Source: an uncultured Altererythrobacter sp.
Lineage (GTDB): Bacteria > Pseudomonadota > Alphaproteobacteria > Sphingomonadales > Sphingomonadaceae
Reading direction: 5' to 3'
Length of the DNA stretch: 63,562 bases
Assembly (NCBI GenBank): GCA_946886565.1
Contig: CAMPIX010000015.1
Location: 1 to 63,562, forward strand
A program made the translations under genes and the position numbers. Below the pieces are notes generated by a model. It was not told the DNA's origin and made no database searches. It worked only from the letters and a program-made list of their open reading frames with translations. Every line of letters starts with the position of its first letter. The first letter of the stretch is position 1. This document shows positions 8,885 through 17,393 of the stretch, piece after piece.

Positions 8885-9913
8885 ATGGGCATCGTGCTTG
8901 GGATCGAATCGAGCTGCGACGAGACCGCGGCGGCCCTCGTCACCACCGACCGGCGGATCGTCGCGCAGCGCATCGCTTCGCAGGACGCCGAGCACGCGCC
9001 CTACGGCGGCGTGGTGCCCGAGATCGCCGCGCGCGCGCATGCCGAGCGGCTCGCGCCGATGATCGCCGCGGTGATGGACGAGGCGGGGCTCGAACCGGCA
9101 GACCTCGACGCGATCGCGGCCACCGCCGGCCCCGGTCTGATCGGCGGGGTTATGGTCGGGCTGGTCAGCGCGAAGGCGCTGGCGATGGCGGGCGACGTGC
9201 CGCTGATCGCGATCAACCACCTGGAAGGCCACGCGCTTTCGCCGCGCCTCGCCGATTCCGAGCTCGATTTTCCCTATGCGCTCCTGCTCGTTTCGGGCGG
9301 GCATTGCCAGATCCTGCGGGTCGAGGGCGTCGGGCGCTACCGCCGGCTCGCAACCACGATCGACGACGCGCTGGGCGAGGCGTTCGACAAGACCGCCAAG
9401 ATACTCGGGCTCGGCTTTCCCGGCGGCCCCGCGGTCGAGCGGCTGGCGCGCGAGGGCGATCCGCGCGCGGTGCCCCTCCCCCGCCCACTCGCCGGCGGCC
9501 GGGAGCCGCATTTCAGCTTCGCCGGGCTCAAGAGCGCGGTGCTGCGCGCCAAGGAGAGCGGCAAGCACGCGGATGCCGATATCGCCGCGAGCTTCCAGCA
9601 AGCCGCGCTCGACTGCGTGCTCGACCGGCTGAGCGTGTCGCTCGATGCGACGGAGCCCGTCCCGGCGCTGGTCGTCGCGGGCGGTGTCGCGGCGAACCGC
9701 ACGATCCGCGCCGCGCTCGAGGACATGGCGGCAGCACGGGGAATGCGCTTCGTCGCTCCGCCCCCTGCGCTGTGCACCGACAACGCCGCGATGATCGCCT
9801 GGGCGGGCTGCGAGCGGCTCGGCCAGTCGGACCCGCTCGACATTGCCGCCCGGCCGCGCTGGCCGCTCGACCCCGGAGCCGAGCCGGTCCGCGGCGCGGG
9901 GTATAAGGCATGA
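8885..9913 (+). CDS. tsaD: tRNA N6-adenosine threonylcarbamoyltransferase TsaD
   Basis: A 342-residue enzyme of the Kae1/Qri7/TsaD family that transfers threonylcarbamoyl to A37 of tRNAs decoding ANN codons. It begins [16 protein letters not shown], the family signature. It carries the metal-binding His pair at 112 and 116 (NHLEGH) and the ASKH-fold SGGHC and VAGGVAANR segments. The ATG at 8885, behind an AGGGGAAG ribosome-binding site, is preferred over an upstream start at 8867. The stop overlaps the gpsA start as ATGA. Partners TsaB, TsaC and TsaE are not in this window. Confidence 0.97.
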   Translation: MGIVLGIESSCDETAAALVTTDRRIVAQRIASQDAEHAPYGGVVPEIAARAHAERLAPMIAAVMDEAGLEPADLDAIAATAGPGLIGGVMVGLVSAKALAMAGDVPLIAINHLEGHALSPRLADSELDFPYALLLVSGGHCQILRVEGVGRYRRLATTIDDALGEAFDKTAKILGLGFPGGPAVERLAREGDPRAVPLPRPLAGGREPHFSFAGLKSAVLRAKESGKHADADIAASFQQAALDCVLDRLSVSLDATEPVPALVVAGGVAANRTIRAALEDMAAARGMRFVAPPPALCTDNAAMIAWAGCERLGQSDPLDIAARPRWPLDPGAEPVRGAGYKA

Positions 9914-10917
9914 CGGTCGGCGTGATCGGAGCAGGCGCCTGGGGCACCGCGCTCGCGCAGATGCTCGCCTCCGACGGGCGCGAGGTGCTGCTCTGGGCGA
10001 TCGAGCCGGAGCTGGTCCGGGAAATCAACGCCGCGCACCGAAACTCGCTCTACCTGCCTTCGGCCCAGCTTGCGCCGACGATCCGCGCCACAGGCGCACT
10101 GGACGATCTGGCCGGTTGCAACACGATCCTCGCGGTCACCCCCGCGCAGCACCTCGGCAAAGTGCTCGAGAGCCTGCCCGACCATCCGCGCGATTTGGTG
10201 CTGTGCAGCAAGGGGATCGAAGCGGGAACCGGGCGGCTGATGAACCACGTCGCCGCCGCGGCCGCGCCCGAAAGCGCGATCGCGATCCTCTCCGGTCCGA
10301 CGTTCGCGCACGAAGTCGCCGCCGGGTTGCCGACCGCGGTCACGCTTGCGTGCAGCGGGGGCGAGGAGCAGTGGGACCGGATCGCTCCGGTCATCGCGCG
10401 CCCCTCGTTCCGCCCCTATTATTCGGACGACGTGACCGGCGCCGAGATCGGCGGCGCGGTGAAGAACGTGCTCGCGATCGCCTGCGGGGTCGTCGACGGC
10501 CTGCGGCTCGGCCAGAACGCCCGCGCTGCGCTGATCGCGCGCGGCTACGCCGAGATGCTGCGCTTCGGCGAGGCGCTCGGCGCCCGGCCCGAAACCCTCG
10601 CGGGTCTGTGCGGCCTTGGCGACCTCGTGCTCACCTGCTCCTCCACCTCGAGCCGCAATTTCTCGCTCGGCAAGGCGCTCGGCGAAGGCCAGTCGGCCGA
10701 GACGCTGATGGCCGACCGGCGCACGGTGGCCGAAGGCGCACACACCGCGCCCGTGCTGACCGAACTCGCCGCGCGGCACGGTGTGGCCATGCCGATCGTC
10801 GCGGCGGTCTATCGACTCCTTGGCGGTGCACCCGCGCGTGAGATCGTGAGCGAGCTGCTGTCGCGCCCGCTGCGTTCCGAGCACGACGGACTGGCGGAAC
10901 AGGAAAGCCTTGCGTGA
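9910..10917 (+). CDS. gpsA: NAD(P)H-dependent glycerol-3-phosphate dehydrogenase
   Basis: A 335-residue cytosolic enzyme reducing dihydroxyacetone phosphate to sn-glycerol-3-phosphate for phospholipid synthesis. The Rossmann motif GAGAWG is at residues 7-12. A substrate-loop [10 protein letters not shown] and the catalytic Lys185 in [13 protein letters not shown] are intact. The start overlaps the tsaD stop (ATGA) and the stop overlaps the following flippase start (GTGA). The three genes are therefore tightly coupled even though their products act in tRNA modification, lipid precursor supply and glycan export. Confidence 0.97.
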   Translation: MTVGVIGAGAWGTALAQMLASDGREVLLWAIEPELVREINAAHRNSLYLPSAQLAPTIRATGALDDLAGCNTILAVTPAQHLGKVLESLPDHPRDLVLCSKGIEAGTGRLMNHVAAAAAPESAIAILSGPTFAHEVAAGLPTAVTLACSGGEEQWDRIAPVIARPSFRPYYSDDVTGAEIGGAVKNVLAIACGVVDGLRLGQNARAALIARGYAEMLRFGEALGARPETLAGLCGLGDLVLTCSSTSSRNFSLGKALGEGQSAETLMADRRTVAEGAHTAPVLTELAARHGVAMPIVAAVYRLLGGAPAREIVSELLSRPLRSEHDGLAEQESLA

Positions 10918-12449
10918 CCGATACGGGGCAGCAAGGCGCGGGGCAGCAGGGCGATATCGCCGCGCTGGCGAAGGGCGGGCGGACCAATTTCGTCGGCTTC
11001 CTGCTGCGCCTCGCCGCGCGCCTGCCGTTTCTGTTCATCGCCGGCCGGCTCTACGGCGCGGCCGAGCTCGGCCGCTTCGCCTCGGCGCTGGTCGTGGTCG
11101 AACTGCTCGCGATGATCTGCTCGATGGGGGAGAAGCGCGGGCTCGCCCAGCGGCTCTCCGATGGCGAGGGCATCCGTCCGGCCAATCTCGTCTTCGACGG
11201 ACTGTTGCTGGCAACGCTGCTCTCGTGCGCGGCCGCTACGTTCCTGTGGTTCGTCCCCGCCCCGATGTTCCCCGCGGGCCAGTATTCGGTCTACGACAAG
11301 CTGCTCGTCACCGCGATCCCGGCCTACGCGCTGACCGAGATCCTGCTCGCCGCCCAAGCCTATCGCTACGACATCGCGACCACGGTTCGCGCGCGCGCCA
11401 TCGTCGAGCCATGGACGATCTCGATCATGGCGGGCGTGCTCTTCTACGTGATCCCGAAATCGGGCCTCTCGCTCGCCTATATCGCCTCGATCTACGCCGG
11501 ACTGATCACGGCTGCCTGGCCCTTCCTCAAGACCTACGGGCTGCCGCGCCAGTGGCGGCCGAGCCCGAGCGGCATGTGGCGCATGTCGACCCGCGCCTTC
11601 CCGCTGGCGACCGCGGATGCGATCGAGTGGGGCACGCGCCGGCTCGACATCTTCATTCTCGGCCTGTTCGCCGCGCCCGCAGCGGTGGGCATCTACTACA
11701 TCGCGCAACAGGTCGCGAGCCTGCCGCAGAAGCTCAAGACCAGCTTCGAGCCGATCCTCGGCCCGGTCATTACCCGCAACCTCAAGGAAAAGAACTACCC
11801 CGCCATCGCGCGGCAGGTGTGCCAGGTGGGCTTCTGGATCGTTGCCGCGCAGGCGGGGATCGCGCTCGCGCTCGGCGTGCCGGGCGAAGCGGTGATGGGC
11901 CTCGTCGGCCCCAACTTCGTCGGCGGCACCGGCGCGCTCGCCTTCCTGCTCGCCGCCGAAGTCGTGGCGGCAACCGCCGTGGTCTCCGAAGCTGCGCTCG
12001 TCTACGTCGCGCGCAAGCGCAATCTCGCGATCTCGGTCGGTACGATCGCGCTTCAGGGTGCCCTCACGGTCGCTGCGATCATGACCGCCGAGCGAATAGG
12101 CCTGGGCGAACCGTACAAGGCCGCGGCGGCGGCGGTTTCGCTCATGGCCGCACTCGCCGTCGCGTCGCTGGCCAAGGCCTGGCTGCTGTCCCGCATCCTC
12201 GGCGAGCGGGTCAACAACTGGCGCTGGGCACTCGTGTGGGCGGCGGCGCCGGCCATCGCAGTGGGCTATCTCGCGACCCAGATGCCCGAATGGGTCGAAC
12301 TGATTTTCGGCATTCCGCTGATCCTGCTAACCTACGGCTGGATCATCTGGCGCAAGGGCTTCGGGCCCGAGGATCGCGTGCTCTTCCGCAAAAACCTCGG
12401 CGGGGAAGAGGGCACGACCGCCGCCCGGGGCGGCCCGGCCGATCTCTAG
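10914..12449 (+). CDS. Oligosaccharide flippase-like multi-spanning membrane protein (MOP superfamily)
   Basis: A 511-residue integral membrane protein with about twelve or more hydrophobic helices spread over its length, short charged loops and the general look of polysaccharide biosynthesis/Wzx-type flippases. These proteins move lipid-linked glycans across the inner membrane. It starts with GTG at 10914, overlapping the gpsA stop by 4 bp. No glycosyltransferase or polymerase lies nearby, so the transported glycan is unknown. A MATE-type or lipid II flippase role is possible but less likely, because no MurJ-type signature is evident. Confidence 0.8.
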   Translation: MTDTGQQGAGQQGDIAALAKGGRTNFVGFLLRLAARLPFLFIAGRLYGAAELGRFASALVVVELLAMICSMGEKRGLAQRLSDGEGIRPANLVFDGLLLATLLSCAAATFLWFVPAPMFPAGQYSVYDKLLVTAIPAYALTEILLAAQAYRYDIATTVRARAIVEPWTISIMAGVLFYVIPKSGLSLAYIASIYAGLITAAWPFLKTYGLPRQWRPSPSGMWRMSTRAFPLATADAIEWGTRRLDIFILGLFAAPAAVGIYYIAQQVASLPQKLKTSFEPILGPVITRNLKEKNYPAIARQVCQVGFWIVAAQAGIALALGVPGEAVMGLVGPNFVGGTGALAFLLAAEVVAATAVVSEAALVYVARKRNLAISVGTIALQGALTVAAIMTAERIGLGEPYKAAAAAVSLMAALAVASLAKAWLLSRILGERVNNWRWALVWAAAPAIAVGYLATQMPEWVELIFGIPLILLTYGWIIWRKGFGPEDRVLFRKNLGGEEGTTAARGGPADL

Positions 12450-12499
12450 AGGCGATCCGGCCGTTGCCAGCCTTTGGCGCGGACCCTAAGGCACCCCCC

Positions 12500-13240
12500 A
12501 TGCCGATCCGTCCGACCATCGCGATCTCCGCCGGTGCCCTTGCGACCGCCGCGCTGGCCGTGATCGGAGCGAACATGTCGGCGCACGAAATCCAGTCCAA
12601 GCTCGAGGAACGGGCTGCGCAAACGGTTGCCGAAGTCGGCGCGCAGGGCGTAACCGCACGCTTCGCATCACCGTCAGGCTGGCCATCGCGCCACGCGCTG
12701 CTGGTCGGCGGCGGCCAGCTCGACGAGGGCACACGCGCCGAAGTCGCGCGCGCGATCGCCGCGATTCCCGGCGTCGGCGGCGTGCGCTGGGCCGATGGCT
12801 CTATCCGCGCGCAGGCCGAGGAAATGGAATACACCCCGATGCATTGTCAGGAGGATGTCGACGCCCTGTTGCGCGCGCGGACGATCCGGTTCGAGGAATC
12901 CAGCAGCACGATCGACAGGCCGAGCCGCGAATTGCTCGACGAGGTTGCGGCGGCGCTTCGCCCCTGTCTCGGCAGCATCATCGCGATCACCGGGCATACC
13001 GACACCTCCGGCCCCGAACCCGGAAATCTCGCGCTGTCGAACGAACGCGCCGAGGCCGTGCGGCAAGCGCTGATGGCGCGCGGAATTCCAAGCGACGGCC
13101 TGCGCGCCCGCGGAGTGGGATCGAGCGAGCCGGTCGACGGCCTCGCACCTACCGATCCTGCCAATCGCCGCATCGAGTTCTCGGTGATCGCGACCGAGCC
13201 GCTCGAAATCACGCCGATCGACGTGCCGGGGGCGCGTTGA
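12500..13240 (+). CDS. OmpA-family peptidoglycan-binding protein with BON-like N-terminal region
   Basis: A 246-residue protein anchored by an N-terminal hydrophobic helix (about 7-24). A middle segment (about 45-105) resembles a BON domain, with a TRAEVARAIAAIPGV helix. The OmpA C-terminal domain follows (about 125-235). The diaminopimelate-contacting residues are in place: Asp168 in GHTDTSG and Arg183 in LSNERAEAV. The arrangement recalls membrane-anchored BON-OmpA proteins such as mycobacterial ArfA. It leads a three-gene set with the microprotein at 13242 (1-bp spacing) and the HHH protein at 13356, suggesting a common envelope function. Confidence 0.85.
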   Translation: MPIRPTIAISAGALATAALAVIGANMSAHEIQSKLEERAAQTVAEVGAQGVTARFASPSGWPSRHALLVGGGQLDEGTRAEVARAIAAIPGVGGVRWADGSIRAQAEEMEYTPMHCQEDVDALLRARTIRFEESSSTIDRPSRELLDEVAAALRPCLGSIIAITGHTDTSGPEPGNLALSNERAEAVRQALMARGIPSDGLRARGVGSSEPVDGLAPTDPANRRIEFSVIATEPLEITPIDVPGAR

Positions 13241-13241
13241 C

Positions 13242-13352
13242 ATGGCGATGTGGTTCGAATTGATGGTGATGCTGCTCGCGACCTACTTCGCTGGTCTTGG
13301 CATAGGTTGGCTGGTCTGGGGCCGAGCCCCTAACGAGATGGGAGAAGAGTAA
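13242..13352 (+). CDS. 36-residue single-pass membrane microprotein
   Basis: A short open frame from ATG 13242 to TAA 13352. It encodes one hydrophobic helix (about residues 6-27, rich in Leu, Met, Gly and Trp) followed by a short charged tail GRAPNEMGEE. It begins one base after the OmpA-type stop and ends 3 bp before the next ATG, exactly filling the space between two membrane-protein genes. That placement and the clean helix argue that it is real. The likely role is as a small subunit or regulator of a neighbouring membrane protein, which is inference. Confidence 0.65.
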   Translation: MAMWFELMVMLLATYFAGLGIGWLVWGRAPNEMGEE

Positions 13353-13355
13353 ATC

Positions 13356-13949
13356 ATGATGCAAATGGTCGAAGCGTGGTGGCCGCTCTTCATCGTCGCG
13401 CTGGCGCTGGGCATCGCGATCGCCTGGTGGCTGTTCGGATCGAGCCGCAGTACCCGCGTAACCGATCGCAGCGCGGGCGATGTACTCGATGACGGCGCGG
13501 CTCCGGCAGCGCGCAATCAGGCGTTGATCGACGCAGCGACGGTGCCTCCGCCGCCGGTGGTGCCGCCCGGGGTCGCAGGAGCGGGTACCGCAGTCGCCGC
13601 GGCGGTCGAAGCGCAGCAGCACAAGGCCGCAGAGGAGGCAGCGGAAGCTACCGACACGGCGCCTGCGCGCTCCGCCTCACCCTCGCCCGCCACGAAAACA
13701 GGCGGGTCTGGCGGCGACGATCTCACCCGCATCAAGGGCGTCGGCGCCAAGCTCGACGAGCTGCTGGCCTCGCTCGGTGTCACGAGCTTCGCGCAAATCG
13801 CTGCGTGGAGCGACGCCGACATAGACCGGATCGACGCCCAGCTCGGCCGCTTCCAGGGCCGCATCCGCCGCGATAGCTGGGTCGAGCAGGCAAAGCTGCT
13901 CGCCGAGGGCGACACTCGGGGATACGAGGGTAAATTCGGCAAACTTTAG
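13356..13949 (+). CDS. Membrane-anchored helix-hairpin-helix (H3TH-like) protein
   Basis: A 197-residue protein with an N-terminal membrane helix (about 8-27). A Pro/Ala-rich linker (about 65-120) follows, then a C-terminal domain containing DDLTRIKGVGAKLDELLASLG and QIAAWSDADIDRID. This pattern matches the predicted 5' DNA nuclease / flap-endonuclease-like helix-3-turn-helix proteins (COG3743), which typically bind nucleic acid or act in assembly. The catalytic acidic cluster of true FEN nucleases is not obvious, so DNA binding rather than cleavage is the safer inference. It follows the microprotein by 3 bp. Confidence 0.78.
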   Translation: MMQMVEAWWPLFIVALALGIAIAWWLFGSSRSTRVTDRSAGDVLDDGAAPAARNQALIDAATVPPPPVVPPGVAGAGTAVAAAVEAQQHKAAEEAAEATDTAPARSASPSPATKTGGSGGDDLTRIKGVGAKLDELLASLGVTSFAQIAAWSDADIDRIDAQLGRFQGRIRRDSWVEQAKLLAEGDTRGYEGKFGKL

Positions 13950-13961
13950 ACCTGAGGCACG

Positions 13962-13986
13962 GGAACAATCGACGCCTAACCCGGTT
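13962..13986 (+). promoter_or_regulatory. EcfG-type general stress promoter candidate
   Basis: GGAAC at 13962-13966, a 16-bp spacer, then GGTT at 13983-13986. This fits the GGAAC-N16/17-cGTT pattern of alphaproteobacterial general stress sigma factor EcfG, with one mismatch in the second box. It lies 37 bp upstream of the lone response regulator at 14023, the only gene it could drive. Confidence 0.5.
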
Positions 13987-14022
13987 AATTCGATCAAATG
14001 CAATCGAACCCCTTAGGTAAGT

Positions 14023-14385
14023 ATGATGAAGCACCCCCGAATTCTGGTCGCCGAAGACGAGTTTATCGTCGCGTTCGACCTGTGCGACACCGTTGAGGAG
14101 GCGGGCTTCGAGGTCGAAGGTCCGCACTCCGAGATTTCAACCGCTATGCTTGCGGTCCAAAAGACCCGGCCCGATCTGGCGATCCTCGACGTCGAGCTCG
14201 AAGATGGCGAGGCATTTCCGCTTGCGGAGAGGCTGATGGCCGAGAACGTACCGGTTATCTTCCACTCGGGGCAGTTCAGCCCTGATGAAGTCCGCGCGCG
14301 TTATCCCAGTGCGATCGCCTGCTCCAAGCCGTGCCCTCCCAACGTCATGCTCGAAAAGGTGCAGCAAGCGCTTTCGAGCCACTGA
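14023..14385 (+). CDS. Stand-alone response regulator receiver protein
   Basis: A 120-residue single REC domain with no output domain. The acidic pocket is Glu11/Asp12, and the phosphoacceptor is Asp56 in [11 protein letters not shown]. The conserved Ser/Thr and Lys are in FHSG and CSKPCPP. Such proteins pass phosphate to partners or act by protein contact. No histidine kinase lies nearby. An EcfG-like promoter stands upstream and a terminator hairpin downstream, so it is likely a single-gene stress-induced unit. In Sphingomonadales single-domain regulators feed into the general stress response (PhyR pathway), but membership of this one is inference. Confidence 0.88.
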   Translation: MMKHPRILVAEDEFIVAFDLCDTVEEAGFEVEGPHSEISTAMLAVQKTRPDLAILDVELEDGEAFPLAERLMAENVPVIFHSGQFSPDEVRARYPSAIACSKPCPPNVMLEKVQQALSSH

Positions 14386-14424
14386 TCGCCGACCGATAAT
14401 CGAAGATGCCGCAGACGCGGCTGG

Positions 14425-14449
14425 AACGGGCGCAGAGGTTGCGCCCGTT
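14425..14449 (+). terminator. Hairpin terminator after response regulator
   Basis: A 10-bp perfect stem (AACGGGCGCA at 14425-14434 and TGCGCCCGTT at 14440-14449) with a 5-nt loop lies 39 bp after the response regulator stop. It can be extended by two G:C pairs past a bulged T. No long T-run follows, so it is terminator-like rather than textbook. Confidence 0.55.
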
Positions 14450-14545
14450 TCCATATGCCGATTCCGGGGCGGCGTGCCTCTTCGCGCGGGCTTGTCGCGC
14501 GCACGCAAGCCTGCGAAGGGAGCGACGACAGTTACAGGAGAAACC

Positions 14546-15727
14546 ATGGCCGGAATGGCGCCGTTCAACTGGGAAGACCCGTTCGATCTCGACGGGCAGT
14601 TGACCGAAGACGAACGCATGATCCGCGACGCCGCACGCGCCTTCGCGCAGGCCGAATTGCAACCGCGGGTCATCGACGCGTTTGCGGAAGAGAAGGACGC
14701 GCCCGAGCTGTTCCCGCTGATGGGCCGCGCCGGCCTGCTCGGCGCCACGATCCCGGAGGAATACGGCGGCGCGGGCGCGGGCTATGTCGCCTATGGCCTG
14801 ATCGCGCGCGAGATCGAACGGGTGGATTCGGGTTACCGCTCGATGGCCTCGGTCCAGTCGAGCCTCGTGATGTATCCGATCCATGCCTATGGCTCGGAGG
14901 AACAGCGCAAGAAATATCTTCCCGGCCTCGCCAGCGGCGAGCTGATCGGCTGCTTCGGCCTGACCGAGCCCGACGCCGGCTCCGACCCCGGCTCGATGCG
15001 GACTTACGCCAAGAAAGACGGCGACGGCTACTCACTCTCGGGTAGCAAGACCTGGATCTCGAACTCGCCGTTCGCCGACGTGTTCGTCGTCTGGGCCAAG
15101 AGCGAAGCGCATGGCGGCGCGATCCGCGGGTTCGTGCTCGACAAGGGCATGGAAGGGCTCTCGGCGCCCAAGATCGAGAACAAGCTTTCGCTGCGCGCCT
15201 CGACCACCGGGATGATCCTGATGGACGAGGTCAAGCTGCCCGCCGAGGCGCTGCTGCCCGAGGTCCAGGGGCTCAAGGGCCCGTTCGGCTGCCTCAACCG
15301 CGCCCGCTACGGCATCTCGTGGGGTGCGATGGGCGCGGCGGAATTCTGCTTCCACGCGGCGCGTCAGTACGGCCTCGATCGCGAACAATTCGGCCCGCTC
15401 GCCGGCAAGCAGCTCTATCAGCTCAAGCTCGCCGACATGATGAGCGAGATCGCGCTAGGCCTCCAGTCCTCGCTGCGCGTCGGGCGGCTGATGGACGAAG
15501 GCCGGTTCGCACCCGAGATGATCTCGATCGTCAAGCGCAACAATGTCGGGAAAGCACTTGATATTGCCAGAAAATCTCGCGACATGCACGGCGGCAACGG
15601 CATCTCGGGCGAATATCAGGTGATCCGCCACATGGTGAACCTCGAAACGGTGAACACCTACGAGGGTACGCACGATGTCCACGCGCTGATCCTCGGCCGC
15701 GCGATCACCGGGATCCCGGCGTTCTGA
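14546..15727 (+). CDS. gcdH: Glutaryl-CoA dehydrogenase (acyl-CoA dehydrogenase family)
   Basis: A 393-residue flavoenzyme that oxidises and decarboxylates glutaryl-CoA to crotonyl-CoA in lysine, tryptophan and aromatic breakdown. Acyl-CoA dehydrogenase signatures are clear: [35 protein letters not shown] and the C-terminal [15 protein letters not shown]. The base is Glu373 in [10 protein letters not shown], placed as in glutaryl-CoA dehydrogenases. The ATG at 14546 follows an AGGAG ribosome-binding site. The longer frame from 14285 overlaps the regulator and is not coding. The stop shares one base with the maiA start (TGATG). Confidence 0.93.
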   Translation: MAGMAPFNWEDPFDLDGQLTEDERMIRDAARAFAQAELQPRVIDAFAEEKDAPELFPLMGRAGLLGATIPEEYGGAGAGYVAYGLIAREIERVDSGYRSMASVQSSLVMYPIHAYGSEEQRKKYLPGLASGELIGCFGLTEPDAGSDPGSMRTYAKKDGDGYSLSGSKTWISNSPFADVFVVWAKSEAHGGAIRGFVLDKGMEGLSAPKIENKLSLRASTTGMILMDEVKLPAEALLPEVQGLKGPFGCLNRARYGISWGAMGAAEFCFHAARQYGLDREQFGPLAGKQLYQLKLADMMSEIALGLQSSLRVGRLMDEGRFAPEMISIVKRNNVGKALDIARKSRDMHGGNGISGEYQVIRHMVNLETVNTYEGTHDVHALILGRAITGIPAF

Positions 15728-16374
15728 TGCGACTGTTCGGGTACTACCGCAGCTCCACGAGCTATCGCCTTAGAATCGCGCTGAATCTCAAGCGGATCGA
15801 TTACGAGTATGTGCCGGTCAATCTGGTGACCTCGGAACAGAAGGGCGACGCCTACACCACGCGCAACCCGTTCGGCAGCGTCCCGCTGCTCGAAGCCGAC
15901 GGGCGCGACCGGGCGCAATCGATGGCGCAGCTCGAATGGCTCGACGAAGCCTATCCCGAGCACCCGCTGCTGCCCACCAGCATCGAGCAGCGATTCACCG
16001 TACGCGAACTCGCCTACGCCATCGCCACCGAAACGCACGCGCCGAACAACCTCCAGGTGCTCAAGTATCTCAAGGAGAACCTGGGCGCCTCGCAGGACCA
16101 GATCGATGAGTGGTACCGGCACTGGCTCGCGCGGACGTTCAACCCGATCGAGGCGCGGCTGGCGCAGCTCGACGCGGGCGATTTCCTGCTCGACCGGCCG
16201 GGGCTGTTCGAGGTCTTGCTCCTGCCGCAAGCCTACAACGCGCGCCGCTTCGCGCTCGACCTCGGCGCCATGCCGCATATCGAACGGATCGAGGCCGCCT
16301 GTCTGACGCTGCCCGAATTCCAGCGCGCGCACCCTGACAATCAACCGGACAACCCGGAGAACCGAACGCAATGA
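15727..16374 (+). CDS. maiA: Maleylacetoacetate isomerase (zeta-class glutathione transferase)
   Basis: A 215-residue cytosolic enzyme that uses glutathione to isomerise maleylacetoacetate to fumarylacetoacetate, the step after homogentisate ring opening. The zeta-class active-site segment appears as YRSSTSYRLRIAL near residue 8. Ser9, Ser10 and Arg14 are kept, but Thr11 stands where the Cys of the usual SSCSxR motif lies. The GST fold with an NPFGSVPLLE N-terminal motif is evident. It shares a base with the gcdH stop and overlaps the following hydrolase by ATGA. A maleylpyruvate isomerase role (gentisate path) is an alternative. Confidence 0.9.
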   Translation: MRLFGYYRSSTSYRLRIALNLKRIDYEYVPVNLVTSEQKGDAYTTRNPFGSVPLLEADGRDRAQSMAQLEWLDEAYPEHPLLPTSIEQRFTVRELAYAIATETHAPNNLQVLKYLKENLGASQDQIDEWYRHWLARTFNPIEARLAQLDAGDFLLDRPGLFEVLLLPQAYNARRFALDLGAMPHIERIEAACLTLPEFQRAHPDNQPDNPENRTQ

Positions 16375-17381
16375 AACTCGCTACCCTCAACGACGGAACG
16401 CGCGACGGCAAGCTGGTCGTCGTCTCGAAGGACATCACCCGCTACTGCGCGGCCGACAACATCGCTCCGACGATGCAATACGCGCTCGACAATTGGCAGG
16501 AGATCGCGCCCAGGCTCGAGGTGCTCTACCGCGATGTCGAGCACGAAGCCGTGCCGTGCGAGCGCTTCCACGAGCGCGAGGCGCATTCGCCGCTCCCGCG
16601 CGCCTACCAGTGGGCGGACGGCAGCGCCTACATCAACCACGTCGAACTGGTGCGCAAGGCGCGCGGCGCCGAGGTGCCCGAGAGCTTCTACCACGACCCC
16701 CTGATGTATCAGGGCGGCTCGGACGATTTCCTGCCTCCGCGGGCGGACATCCCGCTCAAGGACACCGCCTGGGGCTGCGACATGGAAGGCGAGATCGCCT
16801 GCGTGGTCGACGACGTACCGATGGGCGTGACGCCCGAACAGGCCGCCGGGCACATCAAGCTGCTGATGCTGGTCAACGACGTGTCGCTGCGGGGGCTGAT
16901 CCCCGGCGAGCTGGCCAAGGGCTTCGGCTTCTTCCAGTCCAAGCCCGCGACCGCGTTCAGCCCGGTCGCGGTGACGCCCGACGAGCTCGGCGAGGCGTGG
17001 AAGGGTAACGTGATTCATCGCCCGTTGATGGTCGATTACAACGGCGAGCCGTTCGGTCGCGCCAACGTGGGGCAGGATGCGACCTTCAGCCTCGCCGACC
17101 TCGTCGCGCACGCCGCAAAGACACGCAATCTCGGCGCGGGGGCGATCATCGGCTCGGGCACGATCTCGAACCAGGGCCCCGATGGCGATCCGGGCAAGGC
17201 GGTTGCCGAAGGCGGCGCGGGCTATTCGTGCATCGCCGAGATCCGCATGATCGAGACGATCGCGAGCGGCGAGGCGAAGACACGCTTCATGGCTCCCGGT
17301 GACCGGGTCGCGATCTGGATGGAGGATGAAAGCGGCCATTCGATCTTCGGCAAGATCGAGCAGCAGGTGGTCGAAGCCTGA
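16371..17381 (+). CDS. Fumarylacetoacetate hydrolase family protein
   Basis: A 336-residue enzyme expected to cleave fumarylacetoacetate (or fumarylpyruvate) in the last step of the aromatic path begun by its neighbour maiA. FAH-fold features are a metal-binding CDMEGEIACVVDDV segment, LLMLVNDVSLR, a QSKPATAFSP substrate loop, and GSGTISNQGPDGDPGKA towards the C-terminus. It overlaps maiA by 4 bp. The dioxygenase making the ring-cleavage product is not in the window, so the exact substrate is inferred from synteny. It converges on the GGDEF gene with an 11-bp gap. Confidence 0.9.
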   Translation: MKLATLNDGTRDGKLVVVSKDITRYCAADNIAPTMQYALDNWQEIAPRLEVLYRDVEHEAVPCERFHEREAHSPLPRAYQWADGSAYINHVELVRKARGAEVPESFYHDPLMYQGGSDDFLPPRADIPLKDTAWGCDMEGEIACVVDDVPMGVTPEQAAGHIKLLMLVNDVSLRGLIPGELAKGFGFFQSKPATAFSPVAVTPDELGEAWKGNVIHRPLMVDYNGEPFGRANVGQDATFSLADLVAHAAKTRNLGAGAIIGSGTISNQGPDGDPGKAVAEGGAGYSCIAEIRMIETIASGEAKTRFMAPGDRVAIWMEDESGHSIFGKIEQQVVEA

Positions 17382-17393
17382 GCTACACGGGTT

